DNA from: Microbacterium paraoxydans
Lineage (GTDB): Bacteria; Actinomycetota; Actinomycetes; Actinomycetales; Microbacteriaceae
DNA: 64,000 bases
NCBI RefSeq assembly: GCF_900105335.1
Contig: NZ_LT629770.1
Coordinates: forward strand, 1,736,001-1,800,000
Direction of reading: 5' to 3'
Shown here: one piece after another, positions 44,529 to 52,243 of the stretch
Position numbering within the stretch: position 1 is the first letter of the stretch
How the letters are laid out: each line of letters starts with the position of its first letter
The notes under the pieces: generated by a model
What the model was told of the DNA's origin: nothing
The model's database searches: none
The model's input: only the letters and a program-made list of their open reading frames with translations
Made by a program: the position numbers and the translations under genes

Positions 44529-45482
44529 TCATCCCTTACGCCCCTGGGTCGCGACGCCCTCGATGAAGGCGCGCTGCCCGAAGGCGAAGAGGATGAGCAT
44601 CGGGAGGGTCACCAGGAGGGAGGCGACCATGACGTACTGGTAGTCGCCGTGACCGCCCGCGGTGGGGCTGTACTTGGTCATGGCGTACGCGATGCCGAGC
44701 GGCGCGGTGAACTCGTCCACCGACCCGGCGTTGAGGTAGATGAGGGCGGCCTGGAGGTTGTTCCAGCTCGCCTGGAACTCGAACAGGAACACGATGACGA
44801 ACGACGGGATCGACAGCGGCATCGCGATCCGCCAGAAGAGTCCCCAGGCGCTGGCCCCGTCGAGCCGCGCCGCCTCGAACAGCTCCCGCGGCAGGCCGAG
44901 GAAGAACTGCCGCTGCAAGAAGATGTAGAAGGCCGATCCGAAGAGGTTCATCCCCCACAGCGGCACCCAGGTGCCGAGGAGTCCGGTCTCCTTCCAGATG
45001 AGGTAGATCGGGATCATCGTCACCGCGCCGGGAAGCATCATCGTCGCGAGCACGAGGCCGAACAGCAGGCCGCGCCCCGGGAAGCGGAAGTAGGCGAACC
45101 CGAACGCCACGATCGAGCTGGAGATCGCGACAGCACCGGCGGCGAGCAGCGCGATGGCGATGCTGTTGCCCATCCAGTTCAGCAACGGGAGCTGATTCCA
45201 CACCTCCACGTAGTTCTCCGGCACGAAGGTCTTCGGGATGAGGGCGTTGTCGAACACCTCCCCTCGTGGCTTGAAGCTCGCCGCGAGGAGCCACGCGAAG
45301 GGGTACAGGAACAGCAGCGCGAACAGCACGAGGATGACGTTCAGCACGATGCGGGCGATGAGGCTCTTCGGCTGCCGCAGCTGCCGTCGCCAGCGCGAAC
45401 GGGTGGCGACGGTGGTCGTGAACGTGCCAGGGGACTTCTCGGGCTCCGCCTCGACGGGGACCTGACGCAGGGTCTGGGACAT
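44529..45482 (-). CDS. Sugar ABC transporter permease, MalG type (third importer)
   Basis: 317 residues. After a 40-residue cytoplasmic tail come six membrane helices. The EAA loop reads LPRELFEAARLDGASAWGLFWRIAMPLSIP, and the end QRAFIEGVATQGRKG is family-typical. Its start overlaps the stop of the permease at 45482 by one base (TGATG). A 26-base gap precedes the binding protein gene. Confidence 0.92.
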   Translation of the reverse strand: MSQTLRQVPVEAEPEKSPGTFTTTVATRSRWRRQLRQPKSLIARIVLNVILVLFALLFLYPFAWLLAASFKPRGEVFDNALIPKTFVPENYVEVWNQLPLLNWMGNSIAIALLAAGAVAISSSIVAFGFAYFRFPGRGLLFGLVLATMMLPGAVTMIPIYLIWKETGLLGTWVPLWGMNLFGSAFYIFLQRQFFLGLPRELFEAARLDGASAWGLFWRIAMPLSIPSFVIVFLFEFQASWNNLQAALIYLNAGSVDEFTAPLGIAYAMTKYSPTAGGHGDYQYVMVASLLVTLPMLILFAFGQRAFIEGVATQGRKG

Positions 45483-46402
45483 CAGCGGTCTCCCTCGTAG
45501 TAGACGAAGCGGTTGCCGACCTTCACCTGGATGAGCGTGATGATCATGATGATGACGAAGAGCAGCCACGCCATCGCCGCCGCGAAGCCGAAGTTGAACT
45601 GCCGGAAGGCCTGCTGGAACAGGTAGATCGCGTAGAAGAGGGATGCCTCCGGTGACGAATTGCTCTGATCCCGCCAGAACAGCAGGTACGCCTGGTCGAA
45701 GATCTGGAACGCGGCGATCGACAGCACGATGACGTTGAAGAACATGGCCCCCGAGATCATCGGGAGGGTGATCGAGAAGAACTTCCTGATCGGTCCCGCC
45801 CCGTCGAGCGAGGCCACCTCGTACAGCTCGACGGGCACGTTCTTCAGCGCCGCGAGGAAGATCACCATGGTCCCCGCGACGGTCCACAGCGTCATGATCA
45901 CGATGCTCGGCTTGACCCATGCGGGGTCGACGAGCCACTGCGGCCCCTGGATGCCGAACACCCGGAGGAACTGGTTGATCGCCCCGGAGTTGCCGTTCAG
46001 GAGGAGGAAGAACACCGCCGCGGTCGCGACGGCCGGCGTCATCTTCGGCAGGTAGTAGAGCACCCGGAAGGCACCCGCACCCCGTCCGACGCGGTTGAGC
46101 AGCAGGGCGAGGATCAGCGCGAACACGATCTCCAGCGGCACCGCCATCACCACGTAGAACAGCGTGTTCGCGAGCGAGACGCCCACCCGCGGGTCCTCGA
46201 AGAGGTTGGCGTAGTTGTCGATGCCGACCGGGCGGGCGCTGTTCGTGGCGAGGTTGTAGCTGCTGAACGAGATGTACAGGCTGTAGACCATCGCGCCGGC
46301 CGTGAAGATGAGGAATCCGATGAGCCAGGGCAAGATGAAGAGATAGCCGGCGAGGGCCTCCCGGCGGTTGTACCGGTCCCGCTGGCGGGTCTTGAGCGGC
46401 AT
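45482..46402 (-). CDS. Sugar ABC transporter permease, MalF type (third importer)
   Basis: 306 residues from ATG 46400-46402, preceded by AAAGGAGG. Helices begin AGYLFILPWLIGFLIFTAGAMVYSLYI; the EAA loop reads VPVELYEVASLDGAGPIRKFFSITLPMISG. Two possible LacI-type sites lie upstream (46467-46509). Forms the channel with the permease at 44529. Confidence 0.9.
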   Translation of the reverse strand: MPLKTRQRDRYNRREALAGYLFILPWLIGFLIFTAGAMVYSLYISFSSYNLATNSARPVGIDNYANLFEDPRVGVSLANTLFYVVMAVPLEIVFALILALLLNRVGRGAGAFRVLYYLPKMTPAVATAAVFFLLLNGNSGAINQFLRVFGIQGPQWLVDPAWVKPSIVIMTLWTVAGTMVIFLAALKNVPVELYEVASLDGAGPIRKFFSITLPMISGAMFFNVIVLSIAAFQIFDQAYLLFWRDQSNSSPEASLFYAIYLFQQAFRQFNFGFAAAMAWLLFVIIMIITLIQVKVGNRFVYYEGDR

Positions 46403-46466
46403 CCACCTGCCTCCTTTCCGAGGACGTGCAGACACGACACTCCCGTCCTGGCGCGATGGTAGATCC

Positions 46467-46509
46467 GGAGAAGCGGTTCTCCGCGGGGCTTGCGCAGAAC
46501 CGTTTCCTG
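46467..46509. promoter_or_regulatory. Two CG-centred palindromes upstream of the third importer
   Basis: GGAGAAGCGGTTCTCC (46467-46482) and GCAGAACCGTTTCCTG (46494-46509) share AGAANCGNTTC and are 27 bases apart. They look like LacI/GalR-type sites for a regulator not located next to this operon. The gap is shared with the divergent phosphatase operon. Confidence 0.6.
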
Positions 46510-46601
46510 TGGTTCACCTGAATGCCGCGTGGGCGCCCTGGTGCCCCGGCTGCGGTTCCTCCCTAGGATGAGGGGAATAAACACGGAGGAGGGCCGGGGG
46601 A

Positions 46602-47756
46602 ATGTTCGACGAGCGACGGCGACAGGCAGCGCTCGAGGAACTGGGGATCCTTGACACACCACCCGATGAGCGGGTGGATCGGGTGGCACGACTGGCGAAG
46701 GAGATGTTCGGCGTGCCGATGGTCAGCGTCTCGCTGATCGACCGCGACCGACAGTGGCGCAAATCGCAGATCGGCCTCGGGGGGAACGAGGCACCGCGCC
46801 AGGACTCGTTCTGCGACTACACCGTGTCGCAGGACCGGACCGTGGTGGTGGAGGACGCGAGCACCACCGACCTCTTCGCCGAGAACCCGTTCGTGACCGG
46901 CGATCCGCACCTCCGCTTCTATGCGGCCCATCCGCTGCACGCGCCGGGCGGCGAGCCGGTCGGGACGCTGTGCGTGCTCGACACGGAGCCGCACACCTTC
47001 ACCGACGCCCAGCAGGACCTCCTGCGCGACCTCGCGTTCTGGGTGCAGACGGAGCTGGCACAGGACGCGGACATCGACCATGCCGCCGTGGTGCAGCGAG
47101 CGCTGCGCCCGCGGGTGCATCCGGAGATCGAGGGCTACACGATCGCCGCCGGCGCCGCCCCACGCGGCATGCTCGCCGGCGACTACTACGACTTCTCGCG
47201 ACACGGCGACGCCCTGCGCGTGACGCTGGCTGACGCGATGGGCAAGGGCACGGGACCGGCGCTGGTCGCGGCCACGGTGCGCGCCTCCCTGCGGACGGCG
47301 CCGGAGCGCTCGCTGTCCGACGCCGTGATCGAGGTGGACCGCCTGCTCGAGGACGATCTCGCGGACACGTCGATGTTCGTCACGGCCGTCGTCGCCGAGC
47401 TGCGGCCGGAGACGGGAGACCTCGAGGTCATCGACGCCGGTCACAGCCTCGCTTTCGTCGTCCGGGCGGACGGGTCGTGGACGCCGCTGCGCTCCACGAA
47501 CCTGCCGCTGGGCATGGGGATGGGCCTGGCCGACCCCCGCGTCCCGGTGACCACCCGTCTGGAACCGGGCGACGCGTTCATCTGCTGCAGCGATGGACTC
47601 CTCGACGTGCTCGACCCGGACGACCCGTTCGGCCACGTCGAGCGCGTCCTCGCGGAGATGGGCCCCGGTGGCGCTGTCGGCGAGGCGCTGCGGCTCGCGA
47701 ACGATGACCGCGCCACCGACGACATCACCGTCGTGGTGGTGCGGAGGGACGCATGA
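46602..47756 (+). CDS. GAF-PP2C (SpoIIE/RsbU-like) serine phosphatase
   Basis: 384 residues, soluble. The N-terminal about 150 residues are a GAF sensor (FDERRRQAALEELGILDTPPDERVDRVARLAKEMFGVPMVSVSLIDRDRQ and PHLRFYAAHPLHAPGGEPVGTLCVLD). The C-terminal SpoIIE/PP2C domain has GDYYDF, LADAMGKGTGPALVAATVRASLRT, and CCSDGLLDVLD with DRATDDITVVVV, giving the metal-binding Asp residues. Such enzymes dephosphorylate a STAS protein in partner switches, and one is encoded three genes on. RBS GGAGGAGGG precedes the ATG. Its stop overlaps GT2 (ATGA). Confidence 0.92.
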   Translation: MFDERRRQAALEELGILDTPPDERVDRVARLAKEMFGVPMVSVSLIDRDRQWRKSQIGLGGNEAPRQDSFCDYTVSQDRTVVVEDASTTDLFAENPFVTGDPHLRFYAAHPLHAPGGEPVGTLCVLDTEPHTFTDAQQDLLRDLAFWVQTELAQDADIDHAAVVQRALRPRVHPEIEGYTIAAGAAPRGMLAGDYYDFSRHGDALRVTLADAMGKGTGPALVAATVRASLRTAPERSLSDAVIEVDRLLEDDLADTSMFVTAVVAELRPETGDLEVIDAGHSLAFVVRADGSWTPLRSTNLPLGMGMGLADPRVPVTTRLEPGDAFICCSDGLLDVLDPDDPFGHVERVLAEMGPGGAVGEALRLANDDRATDDITVVVVRRDA

Positions 47757-49717
47757 CCGCGCGGTTCGCGACGATCCGCGTCCTCGCCCTCCTCTCGGTC
47801 CTGCTGGGCGTGAACTATGTCGCCTGGCGATGGCTGGAGTCGGTGAACTGGTCGGCCTGGTGGATCGCGGTGCCGCTCGTGATCGCCGAGACCTACAGCC
47901 TCATCGACACCTTCCTGTTCTGCCTCACGATGTGGCGCGCGAAGGAGCGTCCGGCGCCGGTATCGCCGCCACAGGGCACCGTCGACGTGTTCATCACGAC
48001 CTACGACGAGCCGATCGAGCTCGTCATGACGACGGCCAGGGCGGCGAAGCGGATCGCCTATCCGCACTCCACCTGGATCCTCGACGACGGCTCCCGCCCC
48101 GAGCTCGAGGCCGAGGCCCGGGCCGCGGGCGTCGGCTACCTCACCCGCTCCGAGGACTGGACCGGCAAGCCCCGGCATGCCAAGGCGGGCAACCTCAACA
48201 GCGCGCTCTTCCAGACCGACGGCGAGTTCCTCCTCATCCTCGACGCCGACCAGGTGCCGGACCCGCTGATCCTGCACCGCACGCTCGGCTACTTCGCGGA
48301 TGACCCGGAGGTCGCCCTCGTGCAGACGCCGCAGTGGTTCGTGAACGTCGACGAGGCCGATCCGCTCGGCAGCCAGGCGCCGCTGTTCTACGGGCCGATC
48401 CAGCAGGGGAAGGACGGCTGGAATGCGGCCTTCTTCTGCGGGTCGAACGCCGTGCTCCGCCGCGAGGCGCTCATGCAGCTCGGCATCGTGGGCTACGTGC
48501 GGAACGTGACGGACTCCGCCGCGCGGGCGCTCAAGACCTCCGAGGCGCTGATCGCCCGCGAGGCCGAGGCCGCGACCGACCCCGCGCTCGCCACCGAGCT
48601 CGGGGCGCTCCGCATCGCGATCGCCCGCGGGCGGAAGGAGCTCGCCGGCGGCGACTCCGTCGCCGAGGTCGCCGCGCGCGTGGGGGAAGCTGTCGACAAC
48701 GCCTCCCGGATCCTCGTGGCGCACGACTTGGAGGGCATCCGTGCCGACCTCGCGGTGATCGAGTCCCTGCCGGTGCAGCACGACGCGGAACTCGGGCAGG
48801 TGATCGTGGACGAGGCCGGGCTCGACGCTCTGGCCGCCTCCGACCTCTCCCCCCTCACCGCCGTCGAGGCCGTCCGCGGACTGCTCGACGCGCTCCGCCT
48901 CGACCGGGCCGATGAGGCGCAGCCCATCCTCCCGCTCGCCACGATCTCGGTGACGGAGGACATGGCGACGGCGATGCAGCTGCACGCCCTCGGCTGGAAG
49001 AGCGTCTACCACCACGAGATCCTGGCGCACGGCCTCGCCCCGGAAGACCTCCGGACGATGCTCACGCAGCGGCTGCGGTGGGCGCAGGGGACGCTGCAGG
49101 TGATGCTGCGCGACAACCCCCTGGCCAAGCGCGGACTCTCGGTGGGGCAGCGCCTCATGTACTTCGCGACGATGTGGAGCTACCTGTCCGGCTTCGCGGC
49201 CATCGTCTACCTCGCCGCCCCGGTGATCTATCTCGTGTTCGGGGTGCTTCCCGTCACCGCCTGGTCGGTCGACTTCTTCGTGCGGTTCCTGCCGTACTTC
49301 CTCGTCAACCAGGCGCTGTTCCTCGTGGTCGCGAAGGGGGTGAAGACCTGGCGAGGTCAGCAATACTCGCTCGCACTGTTCCCCGTGTGGATCCGCGCGT
49401 GCTGGACGGCCTTCGCCAACGTGGTGCTCGGCCGGCCGCTGTCCTTCGCCGTGACGCGGAAGGACGGCCGAGACCCGCGCGGCGTCCCGTGGCGCGAGAT
49501 CTGGCCGCAGCTGACCGCGATGGTCGTGCTCGTGATCGCTCTCGTCATCGGGGTCGCCCGGGTCATCGTCGGCACCGGCGACGGCACCGGCACCCTCGTC
49601 AACACCGCCTGGGTCCTGTACGACCTGGTCGTCCTCAGCGTCATCATCCAGGCGGCGCGCTATCGCGGTCCCGCCGCACAGGTCCTCGAGAAGGAGTCGA
49701 ATGAACGTCAGCACTGA
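47753..49717 (+). CDS. Cellulose-synthase-like GT2 membrane glycosyltransferase with a helical insertion
   Basis: 654 residues, processive inner-membrane GT2 architecture without a PilZ domain. Two N-terminal helices (8-60) are followed by the cytoplasmic catalytic domain: WILDDG (111-113), DAD (164-166), FFCGSNAV (227-234), TED (401-403) and QRLRW (439-443). At least five helices follow. Between CGSN and TED, where BcsA-like enzymes have about 20 residues, there is an insertion of about 145 (roughly 247-392), Ala/Glu-rich and probably helical. The product would be an exported polysaccharide of unknown sugar. It is embedded in an operon with phosphatase, STAS and kinase genes. Confidence 0.9.
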   Translation: MTARFATIRVLALLSVLLGVNYVAWRWLESVNWSAWWIAVPLVIAETYSLIDTFLFCLTMWRAKERPAPVSPPQGTVDVFITTYDEPIELVMTTARAAKRIAYPHSTWILDDGSRPELEAEARAAGVGYLTRSEDWTGKPRHAKAGNLNSALFQTDGEFLLILDADQVPDPLILHRTLGYFADDPEVALVQTPQWFVNVDEADPLGSQAPLFYGPIQQGKDGWNAAFFCGSNAVLRREALMQLGIVGYVRNVTDSAARALKTSEALIAREAEAATDPALATELGALRIAIARGRKELAGGDSVAEVAARVGEAVDNASRILVAHDLEGIRADLAVIESLPVQHDAELGQVIVDEAGLDALAASDLSPLTAVEAVRGLLDALRLDRADEAQPILPLATISVTEDMATAMQLHALGWKSVYHHEILAHGLAPEDLRTMLTQRLRWAQGTLQVMLRDNPLAKRGLSVGQRLMYFATMWSYLSGFAAIVYLAAPVIYLVFGVLPVTAWSVDFFVRFLPYFLVNQALFLVVAKGVKTWRGQQYSLALFPVWIRACWTAFANVVLGRPLSFAVTRKDGRDPRGVPWREIWPQLTAMVVLVIALVIGVARVIVGTGDGTGTLVNTAWVLYDLVVLSVIIQAARYRGPAAQVLEKESNERQH

Positions 49718-50033
49718 CACCAGGGACGGCTACGCCGTCGTCGCGATCACGGGGCGCCTGACCGCCTCGGGCGCGCCGTTGCTGCGCAACGCGGTGAGCG
49801 ACCTCGTCGCCGCCGGGCAGCCGCGCATCGCGATCGACCTCAGCGGCACCGAGTTCGTCGACTCCTCGGGCCTCGGCGCCCTGGTGGGCGGCCTCAAGAG
49901 CGCCCGGGTGGCCGGGGGCGATCTGCGCATCGCCGCGGTCCCCGAGGCCGTGCGCACCGTCCTCCACCTCACCAACCTGGATCGCGTGCTCCGCGACTAC
50001 CCGACGCCGGAATCGGCGTTCGATGGACGCTGA
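49701..50033 (+). CDS. STAS-domain anti-sigma-factor antagonist-like protein
   Basis: 110 residues, single STAS domain. The phosphorylation-site motif EFVDSSGLGALVGG has Ser56 at the position of SpoIIAA Ser58. It overlaps the GT2 3' end by 17 bases and has its own AAGGAG RBS. It should be dephosphorylated by the PP2C enzyme at 46602 and phosphorylated by the kinase at 50023. No sigma factor gene accompanies it. Confidence 0.9.
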   Translation: MNVSTDTRDGYAVVAITGRLTASGAPLLRNAVSDLVAAGQPRIAIDLSGTEFVDSSGLGALVGGLKSARVAGGDLRIAAVPEAVRTVLHLTNLDRVLRDYPTPESAFDGR

Positions 50034-50454
50034 CACCCGGGCCTTCCACATCGACGGGCCCGCCGGGCTCGCCCTCGTCGACCGCGCCCTCGACGAGCTC
50101 GACCGACTCTGGACTCAGGCTCCGGAGGTACCGGCGCAGGACCAGGTGCTGTTCACCCTGGCGTTGAGCGAGGTCACGACCAACGTCGCGCAGCACAACG
50201 AGCACGCGGACGTCGTCCTGAGCATCGACGTCCGCGTGACGGCGGAGGAGCTGCGCGCCTACATCCGCGACACCGCCCCGCCGGCACCGATCGACTGGGA
50301 CGCGGTGACGATGCCGGGCGAGGAGGCGGAGAGCGGACGCGGACTCGCGCTGTCGCAGGCGGCGCTCGACGAGTTCACCCACACGGTCACCGATCTCGGC
50401 AACACCTGGGTGCTCGTCCGGCGCGTGGATCCCGCGCGCGAGGCGGGCGGCTGA
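50023..50454 (+). CDS. RsbW/SpoIIAB-like serine kinase (anti-sigma-type HATPase)
   Basis: 143 residues. The Bergerat-fold N-box is FTLALSEVTTNVAQHNEHAD; the glycine-rich lid segment is EAESGRGLALSQAALDEFTH. It overlaps the STAS gene by 11 bases and ends the four-gene operon. In partner switches this kinase holds a partner inactive and phosphorylates the STAS protein. Here the partner may be the GT2 enzyme or an unlinked sigma factor (inferred). It converges on the DoxX gene with a four-base gap. Confidence 0.9.
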   Translation: MDADTRAFHIDGPAGLALVDRALDELDRLWTQAPEVPAQDQVLFTLALSEVTTNVAQHNEHADVVLSIDVRVTAEELRAYIRDTAPPAPIDWDAVTMPGEEAESGRGLALSQAALDEFTHTVTDLGNTWVLVRRVDPAREAGG

Positions 50455-50458
50455 CCCG

Positions 50459-50902
50459 TCAGGCGAGCCAGGCCGGCGCGCGTCCCCGGAGCGCGGCGGC
50501 GTCGATGGAGTAGCGCCCCGCCCCCGTGAGGGCGAGCGCGAGAGCCGCGGCGCCGAGCACGGCGACGAACTCGTAGCCGCCGGCCGTCACCCACAGGCCC
50601 GCGGGCAGGTGCACGAGCACGAGGGCGACCAGCATGTCGACGGCGAGGAGGATTCCGACCGGACGCGTCAGCAGTCCGAGGATCAGCAGGATCCCGCCGA
50701 TGAGCTCGAGGAAGGCCACGACGGGTGCGGCGATCTCGGCGAGCGGGACCCCCATCCCGGCGAAGCTGCCGATGGTCCCGGGGATCGTGAACTCGAAGAT
50801 CTTCTGGGCGCCGTGGGCGGCGAAGATCGCGCCGACGACGATGCGCAGGACGAGGAGTCCGAGCGACGAGGCGGAGGAGGCGGAGGCTGTGGTGTTCGTC
50901 AT
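50459..50902 (-). CDS. DoxX family membrane protein
   Basis: 147 residues with four membrane helices: LGLLVLRIVVGAIFAAHGAQKIF with the typical RxxxGxxFxxHGxQK pattern, then VPLAEIAAPVVAFLELIGGILLILGLLTRPVG and two more. DoxX proteins are small quinone- or redox-associated membrane proteins; in actinobacteria some act in membrane oxidoreductase complexes. Start ATG 50900-50902 follows GGAAG. It is a single gene, no partner visible. Confidence 0.9.
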   Translation of the reverse strand: MTNTTASASSASSLGLLVLRIVVGAIFAAHGAQKIFEFTIPGTIGSFAGMGVPLAEIAAPVVAFLELIGGILLILGLLTRPVGILLAVDMLVALVLVHLPAGLWVTAGGYEFVAVLGAAALALALTGAGRYSIDAAALRGRAPAWLA

Positions 50903-51028
50903 GAGGAGGTTCTTCCTTCGTGGCAGGACACCCGCGCGGGCGCGGACCAGGGCTCTTGCCCTGGCCCCCACGGTAGGAACCGTTCTTTTCCGTCCGCTGA
51001 ACGCCTCGGGTTCGCGGACGCGGCGACC

Positions 51029-51688
51029 TCAGCGGGAGCCGACCTCGTGGAGCATCCGCTCCCTGGCGCCGTCGAGGTGAGCCGAGAGCACCGCGGCGGC
51101 ATCCTCCGGGGCTCCCGTGCGCATGACGTCGAGCAGCTTCACGTGGTCGTCCGACGACTCGTGCAGGTCTTCGTCGTGGTTGATCGTGACCTCGAGCAGC
51201 GCCGTGAACGTGGGGAGGTACTGGTTCCAGGCGCCCTCCAGCCGCGGGTGATCGGCGAGGGCGTAGATCTGGGAGTGGAAGTCGAGGTCGGCCGTGACGA
51301 AGGCCGCATGGTCACCGGCGTCCGCGGCCTCGGCCATGCGCTGGACGGCGTCGGCCATCGGCTGCCACCGGTCGTCGTCGTCGACCCGCATCGCCCGCGA
51401 GAGGGCGAGCTGCTCCAATGCGCCCCGGAGGCTGTAGAGCTGGTCGACGTCGTCGCTCGTGAGGCCCACGATGTAGACCCCGCGCGGGCGCTGCACCTCG
51501 ACGAGCTTCTCGAAGCTGAGCTGGGTCAGGGCGTCGCGCACGGGACCGCGGCTGACGGCGAACTCCTCGGCGAGGGCCTCTTCGGTGAGGCGAGCCCCCG
51601 GTGCGAGCTCCCCTCGGACGATGCGCTGGCGCAGCACGCGCGCGACCTGCGCTCCGAGCGACTCCCCGCGCGTGACGGTCTGCGTCAT
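51029..51688 (-). CDS. GntR family regulator, FCD type; candidate regulator of tct
   Basis: 219 residues. Winged helix LGAQVARVLRQRIVRGELAPGARLTEEALAEEFAVSRGPVRDALTQL, followed by an FCD domain with DLDFHSQIYALADHPRLEG and HVKLLDVMRTGAPEDAAAVLSAHLDGARERML. Upstream is CTGTTAACAG (51698-51707), also the centre of the perfect 34-bp palindrome at the tct promoter, and it overlaps the RBS AGGAGG, so autoregulation is likely. FCD ligands are usually carboxylates, in line with control of a carboxylate transporter (inferred). Confidence 0.88.
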   Translation of the reverse strand: MTQTVTRGESLGAQVARVLRQRIVRGELAPGARLTEEALAEEFAVSRGPVRDALTQLSFEKLVEVQRPRGVYIVGLTSDDVDQLYSLRGALEQLALSRAMRVDDDDRWQPMADAVQRMAEAADAGDHAAFVTADLDFHSQIYALADHPRLEGAWNQYLPTFTALLEVTINHDEDLHESSDDHVKLLDVMRTGAPEDAAAVLSAHLDGARERMLHEVGSR

Positions 51689-51695
51689 GGTGACC

Positions 51696-51716
51696 TCCTG
51701 TTAACAGTTGACAGGA
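51696..51716. promoter_or_regulatory. Operator-like inverted repeat upstream of the GntR gene
   Basis: TCCTGT (51696-51701) and ACAGGA (51711-51716) flank a TTAACAGTTG core; CTGTTAACAG (51698-51707) is a perfect palindrome shared with the tct site. It ends the RBS region 8 bases before the GntR start codon. Confidence 0.7.
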
Positions 51717-51735
51717 TACACACCGGGGTACGCGG

Positions 51736-52149
51736 TCAGGCTCCGGAGCGCGGACTCCAGAGCACGAGCTCGGTCGAACGGCGGATGCGGCGACCGGTCG
51801 GCATGGGCACGACCCCCGCAGCTCCGGCGGCGAACACCCGCACGCCGGGACGGTTCTCGCGCTCGGCGCGGAGAGCGCTCTCGAGCGCGATGACACGGTC
51901 GCGCAGCATCCGGTTCTCATCCTCCAGGTCGAGGAGCCGGGCGATCGCGGGGAGACTGACCCCTTCGGAGGAGAGCTGGGCGACCTCGCGCAGCTGCTCG
52001 ATGTTGCGGTGAGAATAACGACGGGAGCCGCCGGGCGTCCGTCCCGGCACCACGAGGCCGATCCGGTCGTACTGACGGAGGGTCTGGGGGTGCAGGCCGG
52101 AGAGCTTGGCGGCTGCGGCGATCGCGAAGACCGGGGTGTCCGCGTCCAT
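51736..52149 (-). CDS. hspR: Heat-shock repressor HspR (MerR family)
   Basis: 137 residues from ATG 52147-52149 (GTG 52150 is also possible). MerR winged HTH: FAIAAAAKLSGLHPQTLRQYDRIGLVVPGRTPGGSRRYSHRNIEQLREVAQL, then a helical stretch LDLEDENRMLRDRVIALESALRAE. HspR binds HAIR sites with DnaK as co-repressor and controls dnaK and clpB. HAIR-like sites occur at clpB (2090) and twice at dnaK (55805, 55858). It is the last gene of the dnaK operon, as in Streptomyces and Mycobacterium. Confidence 0.93.
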   Translation of the reverse strand: MDADTPVFAIAAAAKLSGLHPQTLRQYDRIGLVVPGRTPGGSRRYSHRNIEQLREVAQLSSEGVSLPAIARLLDLEDENRMLRDRVIALESALRAERENRPGVRVFAAGAAGVVPMPTGRRIRRSTELVLWSPRSGA

Positions 52150-52243
52150 CACGCCTTCCTTCCTGATTTCACGTCAGGCCGCCGCGCCAGGTCAGGCAAC
52201 TCCCTTCCGGAAGCGCCTGACCCGACGCGAAAGCCTGTGCTCG

